NCBI GenBank assembly: GCA_922989275.2
Contig: OV277858.1
Span: 106,189,685-106,253,684 of the forward strand
From: Gari tellinella
Lineage: Eukaryota > Mollusca > Bivalvia > Cardiida > Psammobiidae
Length of the DNA stretch: 64,000 nucleotides
Direction: 5' to 3'
Below, in pieces: positions 1 to 11,673 of this stretch (within the stretch, counting starts at the first letter, position 1; the number at the start of each line of letters is the position of its first letter). The notes under the pieces were generated by a model that saw only the letters and a list, made by a program, of their open reading frames with translations, did not search any database and had not been told where the DNA came from. Position numbers and translations under genes: made by a program.

Positions 1-956
1 ATATAAGTTAAAAGTACAAAATTTACCTTTTTATATATACTCTTCATCGAAAAGCATGTCGGTGTTACAATGCCCACCTCCGCAACTTGAAATTCACTTT
101 ACAGTGGTGAACTGTAGTTGCAATTTTGTTGTCATTCACAGAAAATATCAGTACTTTCGGATGGATAGAGATTAACCAGGTGTAGTAGTTGTCAAGACCA
201 AAAGTGATGCAGCAGAACAGGAGATATCTGTGCTTAAACCTAGGGCCCAGTTTCCAGAAAGTTTACCGGAAAGTTTACCTCCCGCTGGACTATCGTTACA
301 GAGACAAAACTACTTGTATAAGACAGTTAGACCGTTTGTGCGAGAGCAGCATAAAGACATCACGTGTCCACCGCCAAGTGCTGACATGGCCGAGTAACAA
401 TTCAGGAGATGATCTAGATGGAATGTTATACATGTACTAATAGAACTCTTATATGCATCATTTTCAAACGACAATTAACTCTTTCTTGATAATCGTTAGA
501 TCGACATTCTTTGAATTCAGTTTGGATTCGAATGAATGACCGAATAATTCGCCTCCTTATCTGGACCCAAGCTGTAAGGCACTCACATTTTGTGTTTTAC
601 GGCACTATTGAAGGATATACATATGTTTATAGAAAACACCTTATTAAGAATAAGACTTGTTAAAACTTTAGAAAGAAAAATGTTTAATTCAGCAAGTGAA
701 GGGTTAGAGTTTATCGCGAAAAAACGTCATAATCAGTTTATTGTGTCATCAAAAACGCGACGTCATTTTGACGTCATAATCTTGTTTTTTTATCGCTATA
801 CCTGTTTTATTTAAACCGCTGTAAAATTAAAAGTATTTGTCGAAATGAGATACGGTTTTCGGTGTGGTGTATGAAAATGCCTGAACTATACTTTTCTGCA
901 AAAAAGACAAATTCGAAAATTTTGTCATTAAGCCCGGTTTTCCTGGAGCGGGACTC
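1..956. other. AT-rich stretch, no gene recognised
   Basis: No open frame here has a recognisable domain, and the short frames at 189-440 and 590-814 look like chance. A TGACGTCA-like word pair lies at about 758-775. Nothing else was supported. Confidence 0.6.
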
Positions 957-1093
957 ATATGTTACAGTCAATCTGTGTAATCAGTCATTACGCGTAATGA
1001 CTAAAATTTTCAGTCATTACGCGTAATGACTGTTTCACATAGTCATTTCACGTACTGACAAAAATCTTCAGTCATTTCACGTAATGACTGAAA
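957..1093 (+). repeat. Left inverted arm built of palindromic units
   Basis: The segment opens with ATATGTTACAGTCAATCTGTG and then carries repeated 20-bp palindromes of the form AGTCATTACGCGTAATGACT, some with TTTCACG centres. Its reverse complement, with a few mismatches, recurs at 5676-5811. The pair could be the ends of one 4.86-kb element or two insertions of one small palindromic element in opposite orientation. Confidence 0.75.
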
Positions 1094-1768
1094 AACACAT
1101 CCAGTCATTTCACGAAATGACTAGATCGACTTTAGCTTTCTGTATTACATTGTTATTATTGGTTATACATTTTTTTGCACAAAATGTGTTATTTATTCAA
1201 GTTTAACAGGTAATTTTAAGTTATTATAAGAAAAGCATTAATCGACAATTTTTATAGCTCATTATTACATTGTATTGATTGAAAATAAAAACAAAGCGAT
1301 TTTTTTAAACAACTGTTTTTTCATAATCTATTCATAATCATAACCCTTAAAAGTCATTTTAAATTTGTAATAATAAAGAGGCATTAATGTATTGCAGAAA
1401 ACTACACTTCAAGGTCATATACGGATTAAAACTAAAATGTAACCAGCATTGCCCTTTGAAAATTTCAGGGGTAATTGAGTTTATCGATTCCCCATAAATA
1501 CACCTTTTTACGCCTCTAAATTTATTCCTCCACTGCAGAAAATACCTCCAATTTTTAAACTCATGAATAAGCATCGTCCGAAATATATCTCATATCTGAT
1601 TAGACTGTAGCTTAAGGTGAATGAGTTAAATATCGTTGTCACTAATTGCATTAATAAACACTAGCATGCAGAACAAGTCCAGACAACTCTCTAATCAGGG
1701 TCTGCACTGTTTGTCATATAACATTACACAGTAAATTCTTGAAAGTGTTCATTGTGTTGGTAAATCCA
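1094..1768. other. AT-rich non-coding stretch with a degenerate dispersed repeat
   Basis: No gene seen. About 1470-1615 is a diverged copy of the segment at 2970-3175: both contain CCCCATAAATACAC, TTTATTCCTCCACT and AAAATACCTCCAATTT. The same words occur inverted near 23690-23790, at the end of a MITE. Confidence 0.5.
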
Positions 1769-1977
1769 TAATTAGAATACTTTTTTCATCAATCACAACA
1801 CTTACTATTTTTCTTATTGCTGACTGTTTCGTCCACTACTGTGGACATCCTCAAATCTACTGGCGACGTGACGACTTCTCACTCGCGGCTTTGAACCTCG
1901 GGACTCTCCGCCAATCTTCCGTAGATTGGCGAAAAGAGGGTCGTAGATCCCGGAAAGGAAGGTCCCCTGGTCCTTGT
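1769..1977 (+). repeat. Left inverted repeat (PLTR-like) of the Penelope remnant
   Basis: It starts TAATTAGAATACTTTTTTC and contains TTTCGTCCACTACTGTGG and a self-complementary stretch around CCAATCTTCCGTAGATTGG. It pairs along its length with 2609-2817, with few mismatches. Confidence 0.8.
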
Positions 1978-2772
1978 CACACTCTTGTCACTGAACAGGA
2001 GGATAGGGAAAAGGAAGAGAGACACATAAAAGACGCGTTAGCGAAGTGTGGTTACCCTGACTGGACAATTCAACGAGTTAAAAAAGACATTACCAACAAA
2101 AGAAAAGACTCTAACAACAAGAACAACAAGACAAGGAATGATAAAAAATCTAAAGGAATGGTGGTTATCCCATACATAAAAGGACTTTCGGAAGGCATCA
2201 GCCGGGTTTTTAGGAAACATCAAGTATCCACGTCTATGCGCCCTTACAAGACATTACGCAATATCTTGGTGCACCCAAAGGACAAGCAACCCAAGGAAGA
2301 CAAGGCGGAGGTGATATATAGTATTCCGTGCAAGAATTGTAACAATGTGTATGTAGGGGAAACTGGCCGCAAATTCGGCACTAGACTAGTTGAGCACAAG
2401 AAAGACTGTGATACAAGAGTAAAACCCACTTACACTAGGGCAAATAGAAAAATGTCAGAAAGCACGATGGAAAAAAGTGCAATCACAGACCACCAAAACA
2501 TAAACAATCATCAGATAGACTGGGAGGGGGCAAGTATAGTAGAAAGGGAAAGTGACTGGAGAAAGACAAAGGAGGCAATACACATCAGGACACAGGGGGC
2601 GGTAATGAACAGGGACCAGGGGACCTTCCTTTCCGGGATCTACGACCCTCTTTTCGCCAATCTACGGAAGATTGGTGGAGAGTCCCGAGGTTCAAAGCCG
2701 CGAGTGAGAAGTCGTCACGTCGCCAGTAGCTTTGAGGATGTCCACAGTAGTGGACGAAACAGTCAGCAATAA
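1891..2772 (+). pseudogene. Penelope-like GIY-YIG endonuclease fragment
   Basis: The open frame is 293 residues. The N-terminal third (about residues 46-65, HIKDALAKCGYPDW) resembles the end of the reverse transcriptase/thumb region of Penelope-like elements. Residues about 139-232 form a GIY-YIG nuclease: VIYSIPC (Y143), then VYVGET (Y154, G156), R160/R165, and KEAIHI with an acidic residue at about E228. A Penelope-type CCHH metal site is visible as C147-x2-C150 with H201 and H207. In such elements the nuclease nicks target DNA for target-primed reverse transcription. The first 30 and last 50 residues are translated inverted repeat and are unlikely to belong to the ancestral protein. The reverse transcriptase is missing, so the copy cannot be autonomous. 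Confidence 0.75.
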
Positions 2773-2817
2773 GAAAAATAGTAAGTGTTGTGATTGATGA
2801 AAAAAGTATTCTAATTA
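2609..2817 (-). repeat. Right inverted repeat (PLTR-like) of the Penelope remnant
   Basis: Reverse complement of 1769-1977. It includes the CACAGTAGTGGACGAAACAG segment and ends GTATTCTAATTA at 2817. Confidence 0.8.
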
Positions 2818-2818
2818 C

Positions 2819-2938
2819 ACAGTAAAACCTCTCTATTAGTTTGCTTAATTTTCATGTTTAATACAGTTGATTCTTGAAACACAATGATAGAAAAGAGTGT
2901 CAATATTCTATCAATTAGTCTTTTAGAGGTTTAACTGT
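2819..2938. mobile_element. 120-bp MITE with ACAGTAAAACCTC ends
   Basis: Terminal inverted repeats are ACAGTAAAACCTC on the left and GAGGTTTAACTGT on the right. The same family ends appear at 9482-9853. It starts next to the right arm of the Penelope remnant. No coding capacity. Confidence 0.65.
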
Positions 2939-2969
2939 ATTGCAAAACTACCCTTCATAGTAATAGATG

Positions 2970-3172
2970 ATTGAGTTAACCCATCACCCCATAAATACAC
3001 ATTCTAGCGCCTCTAATTTATTCCTCCACTTAAGAAAATACCTCCAATTTATACAGTCCTGAATATGCATTTTCAGAAATAGTCCTGTAGAACAGAACAC
3101 ACACTCAGTCATAAAAAAGTACGAAACAAGAGGTTGAATATGCATTTTCAGAAATAGTCCTGTATCTGAATA
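2970..3172 (+). repeat. Dispersed repeat with an internal short duplication
   Basis: Related to 1470-1615 and, inverted, to 23690-23791. The phrase TGAATATGCATTTTCAGAAA followed by TAGTCCTGTA occurs twice (about 3060-3092 and 3135-3167). Confidence 0.5.
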
Positions 3173-3290
3173 GCATAAGTTCGACTAGATGTGTTTGCAC
3201 GTCAATGCCAGACCACCACCTTTAGTATAACTGTCTCATGTATTTATATATATGTAAACTGAGGTACAAAATAAAGCAATTTAATCTGAT
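3173..3290 (+). repeat. Dispersed retroposon tail, copy 1
   Basis: About 110 bp starting GCATAAGTTCGACTAGATG and ending near AAATAAAGCAATTT. Nearly identical to 5334-5462. Two copies with an A/T-rich 3' end and a different flank suggest a SINE or the 3' tail of a LINE. No tRNA-like head was recognised. Confidence 0.6.
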
Positions 3291-5333
3291 TTTGATTTGT
3301 GTAGCTGAAAAACAGTTAAAGACTGTTATCACTAATTGCATTAATAAATACTTTGGCAAATACCTATTGTTATCACTTACTAATGTGCAAGAAACAAACA
3401 AACAAACAATTAAGTTATTATCCATTCAGTAACAAATATCTGTTTTATCGCTTGATAAATGTATGTGAAATGGTTAGATGAAATCAAACAAACCAATTAA
3501 GCTATTTATGTTGATAACAGTATCTAATGATATAAACTGAAACATTGAAAAAATGCATGTATTTAATAATATAATATATATTTTTACAATATAATGCATG
3601 ACTCCTTGTGTTTCGTTTCGACAAGGAGTGGTTTTTCTTCACTGAGTGACTGTCAGCTTTTAAGGCTGTCTGCTTAAATTATAAGGTCAATTTTCGTAAT
3701 ATTCTAATAAACAAAATATGAGCAATAAGACAATCTGGACCCCGACCGGAACCCATTTCATAAGGGTCCTGGTCTGGATCCCGAGTGTCTCCAACACTGT
3801 GGAATCTCAGTGCAGAAAGGGTTCAACAATTATAAAATTATGTAATACTTAAAGGTATTAGATATATGCTCTTATTGGGCTGGGATTGGATTCTGTTCAG
3901 ACCCCACATTATTAGGGGCCTGATAGGAACCCAAACTGTTCCCAAATTATTCAAAGCTGAAATAGTTTACTTTCTGTTTTATTTTGCCATATGTAACATA
4001 AATATGGCCGGTTACTACGGGACGTTTTGTATACAACTTTAGACGTTGTTTTCCCGAGCAAAGACGCATAGTACTTCGTCTGACATGTAAAGAATCTTTC
4101 TCAACTTTTTTACTGGCGTGCCTCAAAAATGACATCTGCTTACTCATTACTCAAGCATGAGCATAGGCCTAGAATCATTTAATATATTAAACTAAAATAC
4201 AATAATATCTGCATGACTTGATCTAGATCAACACCGGGACCCTTATCTACTGGGACCTGATCTTGATCTAAATATTTCACATAATATGATCGAAGCTAAT
4301 GCTTACTGCGCAAAGAATAACTCTCTCTCTCTCTCATCTAAATGTCCGTCGCCTCTAAAAACGCCACATGTTGAAATTTCCCGGCATAAGCTCGATCCTC
4401 TTTATATCCTAAAAACGTAAGCTGAACGAGGTGATCTGGATCCAGACTGGGAAACATATTCTATAGAACCCGGTCTGGATCCAAACGTTCCAAAGCCTTA
4501 CAGAGTGAAAAAGGTCCGTTATGGTAATTTTTTTATGATATCTGAAAATATTCTTTACATATTTTGCGGTCAGCTACATTCAGCCACAACTTTGATTTTT
4601 GTTTAGAAATATCCTTGCTTTTTTACCATATATTGAAGAGCGCCCCCACTGGCAAGCATGTAAATATTTCTAGAATTCCAGCAAAGAATAATTGAAATGC
4701 TTATCTGCTTGTAGTAACGCGTAAAAGTACAATTGTTTTACTGATAACACTTCAAGCGCCCCACGAAAGTATTCCATTGATGGAGATTTACAAACGATAT
4801 ATATCTATAAACAAATAGTAAAGGATTCTTACCTGCGAGTAATCCGTGACTACCCCAGATTAGCAAGCTTGACTTTCGAGAACAAATCGCTCAAATGACA
4901 GTCCCAGCCTCTTATTTGATTGGTTAAAGCTGGTAAACATTACGAATCTAATTTGCATATCAATACATTTCTTCTGGCATAGCTATCCATCCGAACCACT
5001 GCAGTGAAATTTGCATGCTTCGTCCAACATTCCTCCCCCACAACACCTTTTCTCAATTCATTCAATAACCAGATTTTCGTGTTGTCCATTTCATTAAAAT
5101 TGACCTCGCAGTTGAGAATCTTTTGTACATGTGTAGTCCTACAGTCGAACATGTGTTGAGCGGACAAAAAGGGAATTCATCTGATTGGTCTCTGAGGACG
5201 GGTTGCAACAGGGCGGATAAGTATCTAGAGATTTGCAGAGAACCCCAAATAAAGCCGTTGTCTTGCTCCTGATCGGCCCTGTATGTAACCTATCCCAGAT
5301 AATCTAATAGTCTATTTTGAAGGGTCTGTCCGC
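3291..5333. other. Non-coding stretch with hairpin and GGATCC-type words
   Basis: No gene seen. A hairpin ACTCCTTGT/ACAAGGAGT lies at about 3601-3629. Words of the type GGTCTGGATCC and GGGACC recur at about 3733, 3770, 3890, 4232, 4437 and 4482. A (CT)n tract lies at about 4321-4335. The minus-strand frames at 3947-4147 and 4940-5167 lack support. Confidence 0.5.
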
Positions 5334-5462
5334 TCAGCATAAGTTCGACTAGATGTGTTTGCACGTCAATGCCAGACCACCACCTTTAGTATAACTGTCT
5401 CATGTATTTACATATATGTAAACTGAGATACGAAATAATGCAATTTGAATTGAATTGAATTT
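5334..5462 (+). repeat. Dispersed retroposon tail, copy 2
   Basis: Second copy of 3173-3290, ending in GAATTGAATTGAATTTT. A short tandem tail of this kind is typical of LINE/SINE 3' ends. Confidence 0.65.
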
Positions 5463-5647
5463 TGTTTCATAGATCAAGTTTCATATAATTATTTTCACTT
5501 TTTTTGGGCAAAAATTCTTAAACAATTGTTTGTTAAGAAGTATTAAAAATAATTATGCATAACTAATGCTGTGAATGAACAATTGCTGATGAATTTATTA
5601 AATTAAAGTCATTACACACATTGCCTGAAACTCACAAATGGCCTTTA

Positions 5648-5811
5648 GTCAATCTGTGTAATAATGGCCGCTCAATTTCAGTCATTACGTGAAATGACTG
5701 AAGATTTTAGTCATTGCGTGAAATGACTAAGTGAAACAGTCATTACGCGTAATGACTGAAATTTTAGTCATTCCGCGTAATGACTGATTACACAGATTGA
5801 CTGTAACATAT
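5648..5811 (-). repeat. Right inverted arm and self-contained palindromic element
   Basis: 5676-5811 is the reverse complement of 957-1093. This arm is also bounded by its own inverted ends, AGTCAATCTGTGTAAT at 5647 and ATTACACAGATTGACT ending at 5802. Four palindromic AGTCATT...AATGACT units lie between. It may be a complete small palindromic element, with 957-1093 a truncated inverted copy. Confidence 0.7.
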
Positions 5812-7335
5812 ATACTTCAAAATTATATTGTTTGTGCTAAACAGAGTACACCAGTATATAATTATTTGGACAAATCTGTTAAAGTACAAAGGATATCTTC
5901 CTAACTCTCCGTAAACCGCTGTACTACTTGTACTTTGTTTAACAACCAGTATAGCCTTACATTATATTAGATGTACCCACTCAATATCTGTGGGCTTGAA
6001 AGACCCCAAGACAGGGCAAGCATAATTTAAAATAGATCCAGCAAACGAATCAAATAATTGTAAAGCTATTAAAGTGCTAATTTCGTATTTGTGGGTACGA
6101 AATGGTTTTGGTACAATTTGGTTTTGGTAGGAAATGACCAGTTCCGAATCATCCACTACGACAAAATAGATCACATAGTATCCACGTGCGTATGACAGAT
6201 ACTAGTTTGTCATAGAGGTCGTAAACCGTTTGTAATCTGATTGTGTGCAGCATGAATAGGTGTTTGAGCTTGATCTAAATTGTTCATAAATGTGAGAGTA
6301 GTTTAGAAAACGTTATTGCTGGTGAGTATTTGATATGCAGTTATATAGAAAATGCTAATCAGAAGATCGAAAATGGAAGCACTGAAACATATATAATTGA
6401 CCTTACAAATAGATTTTTTTCCGAAACTGTCGATTGTTAATGAAGCACTCGCTACGATTTCTCATATCAAATACCGGTATGAGGAAATCGTTTTTATAGT
6501 AAGATGCAGGGGGGGACAAGTATTCTGTCAAATGTCAGAACAAAACAAGTAAGAAGGACACAGAAATGAAGTGTATGTGTATGAGTGTGTGTAAGTGTGG
6601 GAGAGAAAGAGAGAGAAACATACATACACACAGGCATACAGGCAGAGAGACAGACAGGGAAGACACAGTGAGACAATGAAATATACAAAGACAATGAAAT
6701 ACATGGAAACAGACAGAAGCAGTTAAAATTGGTAAAGATAACAAACTTACTTTCCTTAAAGATCCACCGAGATTAATTGTAAAGTACAATGTATTTCAAA
6801 TGAACCGGTCGATGCAGCTAGTGGAACGCTTCACGGTGTCTGGGTAACACCGATCCGGGACAGAATAGTTCAATTATCAGTAGCTTAAGCAAATTTCTAT
6901 GAATAAGTTTCATCTACTGAAAAGAACACTTCATCGATGGTGTTTAAAATAGATGACAGCTTAAAGTATAATGACAGAAAGCTGATTTAAACACAGAACA
7001 TAACAGCTGTTCATGTTAAGTTGTCGCTATAAAGGGGATGTGCTGTAGTTGTAGACCATTTTTGATAGTGATAGCTTATTTTTAATAGTTATGATAGAGT
7101 TTTACGACCGTCACCGCCACCGACTTCAGACACCCGATACTTAACAATTACCGAGGGGTCGTTCTAAAAAAATCGTATACAAAATTCAGGTGCGGATAAA
7201 TGTTAAATAGGATTGATCATAGATGTCTGTTGTTGTAGATTAACGTACATACATATAGGATAATTTTTAGTTCAAAAGTTTGTAAATTATATAGATCTGC
7301 AAAAAACGTTTAAAACACTGTTTTTCATTTTGGTG
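5812..7335. other. Non-coding stretch with microsatellite
   Basis: No gene seen. A GT/GA/CATA-rich simple-sequence tract lies at about 6572-6660. The word GATGACAGCTTAAAGTA at about 6953 resembles the interior of the MITE at 9482-9853. Confidence 0.5.
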
Positions 7336-7560
7336 TTAGCTCACTTGAGTAAGCTCAGGGTAACCGTTTCCGATCGTTGAATGTCCGGCATCCATCGTGC
7401 GTCAGCAATTTTAGAGTTTACTTTTCTATGGGCCACAATTTTTATCCAACAATTCTCAAATTAGTTCAGATGATCTATATGACCATTAGAGATTATTGTC
7501 GAAACCAGACCAACGGATCAAGAGTTACTTGCTCTTGATGTGTTGAAACACTACTGTCGG
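7336..7560 (+). mobile_element. Fragment of the TAGCTCACCTGAGC repeat family, copy 3
   Basis: Begins TTAGCTCACTTGAGTAAGCTC and continues through GTCCGGCATCCATCGTGCGTC in the style of the copies at 24989 and 25986, more diverged. The distal end is not recognisable. Confidence 0.5.
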
Positions 7561-8043
7561 CGAGACACGTTCTGTTCTCTTAGGTACTGCAAATTTGATA
7601 GATGACAGTGCAGGGTCAACAGTTTCACTGCTTTCAACTCATTGTACTAAATATTTCATTCCAGGCATGAAGAGGAGATACATTCCTTTGAACAGCTTCA
7701 GTCCTATTTTCCAGAACCACTTGATATTGTCTGAGTACCACACAATTCTTGCATCTTCGAGTTAGTACCACCTGACAACGTTCAGAAATAATAAATACGC
7801 AATAAATTGTATTCATCAAAGGTATTCTTTCGTCTGAAACCGGTTTGTTAAAATTTTATAAAACTTTCTAGGTGGCCGCCCTCTTCCATGTTCTCTTCAA
7901 TCATTGGCAACATGTCCATTAATATTTCAATCGTATCATAATCATTTTCTGCTTCTCCGTGAATCTCTTCTTTGTTATTTGGCTGTGAATCGTGAGGTGA
8001 AGTGTTTTGCAAACGATGCTTCCTTTTCTTTATCAACATCTTC

Positions 8044-8298
8044 TTAAGTTGCTCATAAATTTCCTAAGATTTCCAAATTTTCAAATGCGATTTTAACGTT
8101 CATATAATTGTTTTGCTTCGAGGCCCTATAACATTAACACTATTCTGCGAATATTTCGGATACAAAGTCATCTTTTTAAAACAATAAATCTCATAAGCAC
8201 AGCCAAGCTCTTTATAAAACATATAGAAAATAGACAGTATAAGCTTTATTAAAGAAAAATTGGAAGATTTCGCAAAATTCCGGGAAATGGCAGCCCTG
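8044..8298 (+). mobile_element. Degenerate MITE ending in GGCAGCCCTG
   Basis: Left part contains CCTAAGATTTCCAAATTTTC and TGCGATTTTA, as in the MITE at 13102. The right end is ATTCCGGGAAATGGCAGCCCTG, matching 13102-13357. The left terminus has decayed. Confidence 0.55.
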
Positions 8299-9481
8299 TC
8301 ACCGTTATCTGCTTCTGCTGCTAAGAAATCTAATTTTTAGGAGTTGTGTGGAGCATTCTTCTTTTTTCATTGTTTTACTAGACTTTGCAATATTAATGGT
8401 TTTCTTGTCACTTTATTGTAAATGTTTGGTTGTTCTAAAAATAAATTATAGATTGGAAAAGTATTAATTTTATGGGTGCATTGTTTCCCCTTGAAATATT
8501 TCAAATTCAATACTTTGACCCTTAGAGTTTCTGCTTTATGATTCTTGGCACTGAGTTAAGGCTTCAGAGAAAACGTTGAAAACTTAGACGTAGTAATAAG
8601 AGCTATACGTGGCTTCTGAAAATGAAAGTGAAGAAACGAGCTGACCGCATAGAACTTTTTTATTCACTCTCACAGCTGAAGGTACATTTCCTCTACAGCT
8701 GACCATACAGGTTGCTTTACATTGCTTATATACTTTCTAGCATTTTAAATTGCACATTCAAATAAATGGTTTCTATAGAATTGCATCAATGGATATAAGA
8801 TATATTTTCAGAAAAGTATGTTTAGCTTAAGGTGCTGAAAATGTTGTTTCGAAGGTAGAATTACTGGATCTTTATGACAACGCTATCGAAAACAAGGTGA
8901 GCCGTCGCCAATATCAGAGAATATTTAACAAGATTAATTCAGAACAACATCTCAATACGTTAAAATTTAACACCTGGAACATTTCTAGTTGGGCATGTCA
9001 TATGTACAGCCATGAAACAATGCTTGAAAGTCTGTAGAATAGGACTTACTCACCTCATAGTGGTCACGCACTTCCGCCATTGTGACATTTATCTCTTCAG
9101 TGCTAAAAAACTATCAGTACAGATGTCAATTAACCCGTAAATGTTTATACACCGTGGATATGTAGCCCCTTCATAATATTCTATTACAGTTGTCGTCTGT
9201 TTTAATTTCTCAGATTTGACATTTACAACATTTACCCTAGTTGGATCCAAAACTTGATACACCAAATTTCTCTCACCCATTATTCCCACGCTCCAATAGC
9301 TTTGCATTCTTTGTAAAGTTTCCGATGTGACACAGCCGTTTTGCTAGTATATTTTTAGAAATACAATATGTTTAAACGAAGCTAGAGCTCTGAGAATGTT
9401 AAAGTTGAGTTTCCCAAACCTCTTTTATACAGAATATTTTCCAAGCTTGTGAATGTCTATCATTCTGAAAGATTTTGTTGG
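8299..9481. other. No gene or clear repeat seen
   Basis: AT-rich DNA. The minus-strand frame at 9089-9307 has no family resemblance and no supporting splice signals. Confidence 0.5.
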
Positions 9482-9853
9482 ACAGTAAAACTTCTCTATT
9501 TCGACCACTATAAATAAGGCTAATGTATAGTATTAAAGCCGACTGACAGCTTAAAACAAGGTGAAAGTAAGACAAATAGTTAATAAAGATGCTTTCTGTT
9601 TTACGTTCACGCTTCTTTCAGCAGTCACATGTCTAAATCACCTAATTCAGTAAAACCTGTCTATTTTGACCACTAAAACGAATACTAATCGATTGTATAT
9701 AAGACAGGTGACAGCTTAAAGTAAGGAAACTTAAAAAAGAAAGCTCCTATATCGTAGGTGCTTTTATGTTTCATTGTCACCTTGCTTTAACCACTCACCT
9801 GTTGTAAACACCTACTAATTAACACAGATATCGTAGAAGAGAGGCTTTAGTGT
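9482..9853. mobile_element. MITE with ACAGTAAAAC-type ends and internal duplication
   Basis: Left end is ACAGTAAAACTTCTCTATTT; the right end is complementary to it (GAGAGGCTTTAGTGT). A second copy of the end, CAGTAAAACCTGTCTATTTT, lies inside at about 9650. Two GACAGCTTAAA...TTCA hairpin segments (about 9543-9625 and 9708-9805) suggest a tandem internal duplication. Confidence 0.6.
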
Positions 9854-10704
9854 AATTCAAAACACTTATGTGGTCGTAATTGAAAAGTTAAGCGTACTTC
9901 AATGTAGTTTTAGGGCATTGTTCGCAACGCCACAACATCGTGAGTTGCCTTAGTAACCACAAATTGGCTGCGGATGACGAATTACAAAAGAGTCGTATCA
10001 AGAAAAGATATGTGTTGCATAACACACAGTGTAGACCAAGACCAACAACTTCCTCCTCGACGCCGCGTCTGACCGGGGTCTACAGAGATTAAGACTCGCT
10101 AGAGTTTACAGTACATTGGTACCTTAATTGTGTGATCAGATGGCCACGCTTTACCTTCATTCTTTATACTGCACAACATGCGGTTAATACAAGGGTAGTT
10201 TGTTCTAATCAGGATTTCACCGGCCATTGGTATGATACATGAAGCAATGGGGAATCGCAGTGAGTTATCTGTGCCTGATTTTCCTGCGGGGTCAGCACCG
10301 TTCCCGGTCAAAGTAGCTAGCAGACATCTGTTGATGCGCTGCGTAACCGAACACAAACTATTAATATCCACATAATCTACGAATCTACACTAATAACTGA
10401 CAGGATGGAAACATATTCGGGGCTTTCACTATTCCCGAGTTAAAAGCCGAATTAAGGGAAAATTATGCCAGACTTTAAGGAAGGAAAAACGAGCCTTTGG
10501 AAAGGTATGTTTACAAACCGTGGGTGTTTAAATCGAAAATGAAAGTAGAAATACGACCGGTGTATACATACGGTTGTTTACTGCAGGATAGTGTGAACCC
10601 ATTAGCTAAATGATGAAAGATGAAAAAAAAGTTGTAAACTTTCTTTGGTTGTACTGGATTCATTAAATAACCCAAATTAAACACGTTATAAATCCATACA
10701 AGTA
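9854..10704. other. No gene confirmed
   Basis: A minus-strand frame at 10099-10371 (90 residues) has varied amino-acid use, but it starts at GTG and has no recognised family. It could be a stray exon or chance. Nothing else seen. Confidence 0.4.
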
Positions 10705-10952
10705 CAGTGGAGAATCTGTTATTCTTTCCCGTTTAAACGCAAACGAAACGCAAACGCAAAACACTAAAATGTAGAAAAGGACAACCTTTTGACAATTTTG
10801 ACTTTTCATTTTTATCTGCGTGGCAAACTGTTTGAAGCCAAATCAGACGCCGGGTTACCCGGCGTCTGATCTGGCTCCAAACTGTTTGCAATGGAAATAC
10901 CAGTTTTAAGCGTAAACGCGTTTATTGGGAAAAAATAACGTTATCTCCACTG
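10705..10952. mobile_element. Tc1/mariner-style MITE flanked by TA
   Basis: CAGTGGAGA at the left and TCTCCACTG at the right are exact inverted ends, each bordered by TA, the target duplication of Tc1/mariner-type elements. A near-perfect 41-bp palindrome with an AGACGCCGGGT arm sits at 10836-10876. No coding capacity. Confidence 0.75.
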
Positions 10953-11329
10953 TATAATGAGGTAAAGATAATAGAAGTGAAGTATTGAAGTCCAATTATC
11001 ACCACTTCTCAAACGGAGTACGAGGTGTTGAAACTTACACAAGCAGATTGAGAACAGAAAAGAACAGAGCAGAATATTTTATTTGGTTTAAGAATAACAG
11101 CTCACTACCATACATACATACATACATACATATAAACAATGCATGCGTTGGACGTGATGAGAGTAACGTAGAATTCTTCAGAAGGATTAAAGGAAAGCAG
11201 AAAGTTGCTGTAGGATGGAACTGATGCATAAATCCCTTACAAAGGCTTTATGCTTTGTTTTCAATCTGTGTTAAATTATCGCCTGTCTTGGGCATGGTAA
11301 ACTAGTTTTCTTTGAGCTACAGTGATCCC
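10953..11329. other. Non-coding gap with (CATA)n microsatellite
   Basis: About six CATA units lie at 11111-11132. The frames that cross it on both strands are not credible. Confidence 0.5.
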
Positions 11330-11673
11330 TCCCTAGAACGGCCCTCCTAACAACGACTCATTTTCTTACAACGACCCTTGCCGCAGTCCCCTAAACAGGA
11401 CAATAGTGTTCAACACTTTTACTGTTGCAATATCGTCTGCTAAAAATTGTCATCTGCTGTTTTTTCTCAAAGTTATAATTAAGTGGACATAGTGATAGAA
11501 AAAATATATTGACAAGTGACAAACAGGTTGAATCCAGATCAGACGTCTGATCTGGATTCAAGTTTTTTTGCAAATGTAAGCCAAGCTTAAAGTTCCCCTC
11601 CCTACAACGACTCTCTCCGAACAACGCACACAGTATGTGTCTCATTGGTTGTCGTTGCAGAGAGGGAGCACTG
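11330..11673. mobile_element. MITE with CAGTG(A/C)TCCCTC ends and TA flanks
   Basis: Left end is CAGTGATCCCTCCCTAGAACG; the right end GAGAGGGAGCACTG is complementary, and both are bordered by TA. A perfect 34-bp palindrome centred on GACGTC lies at 11528-11561. The words ACAACGACTC are repeated near both ends. Confidence 0.7.

Larger units (their letters stand above)
1769..2817 (+). mobile_element. Penelope-like element remnant with long inverted repeats
   Basis: Arms of about 209 bp (1769-1977 and 2609-2817) are near-perfect reverse complements and enclose a GIY-YIG endonuclease coding stretch. Penelope-like elements carry LTR-like repeats (PLTRs) that may be direct or inverted. The reverse transcriptase part is missing, so this is a 5'-truncated or internally deleted copy. 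The open frame runs through both arms. A small MITE begins 1 bp after the right arm. Confidence 0.75.

Noticed and set aside
6494..6789. Two overlapping minus-strand frames
   Set aside because: They lie on a GT/GA/CATA microsatellite and are low-complexity translations.
10099..10371. 90-residue minus-strand frame
   Set aside because: It begins at GTG and has no flanking splice signals strong enough and no recognised family. It is noted only as a gap comment.
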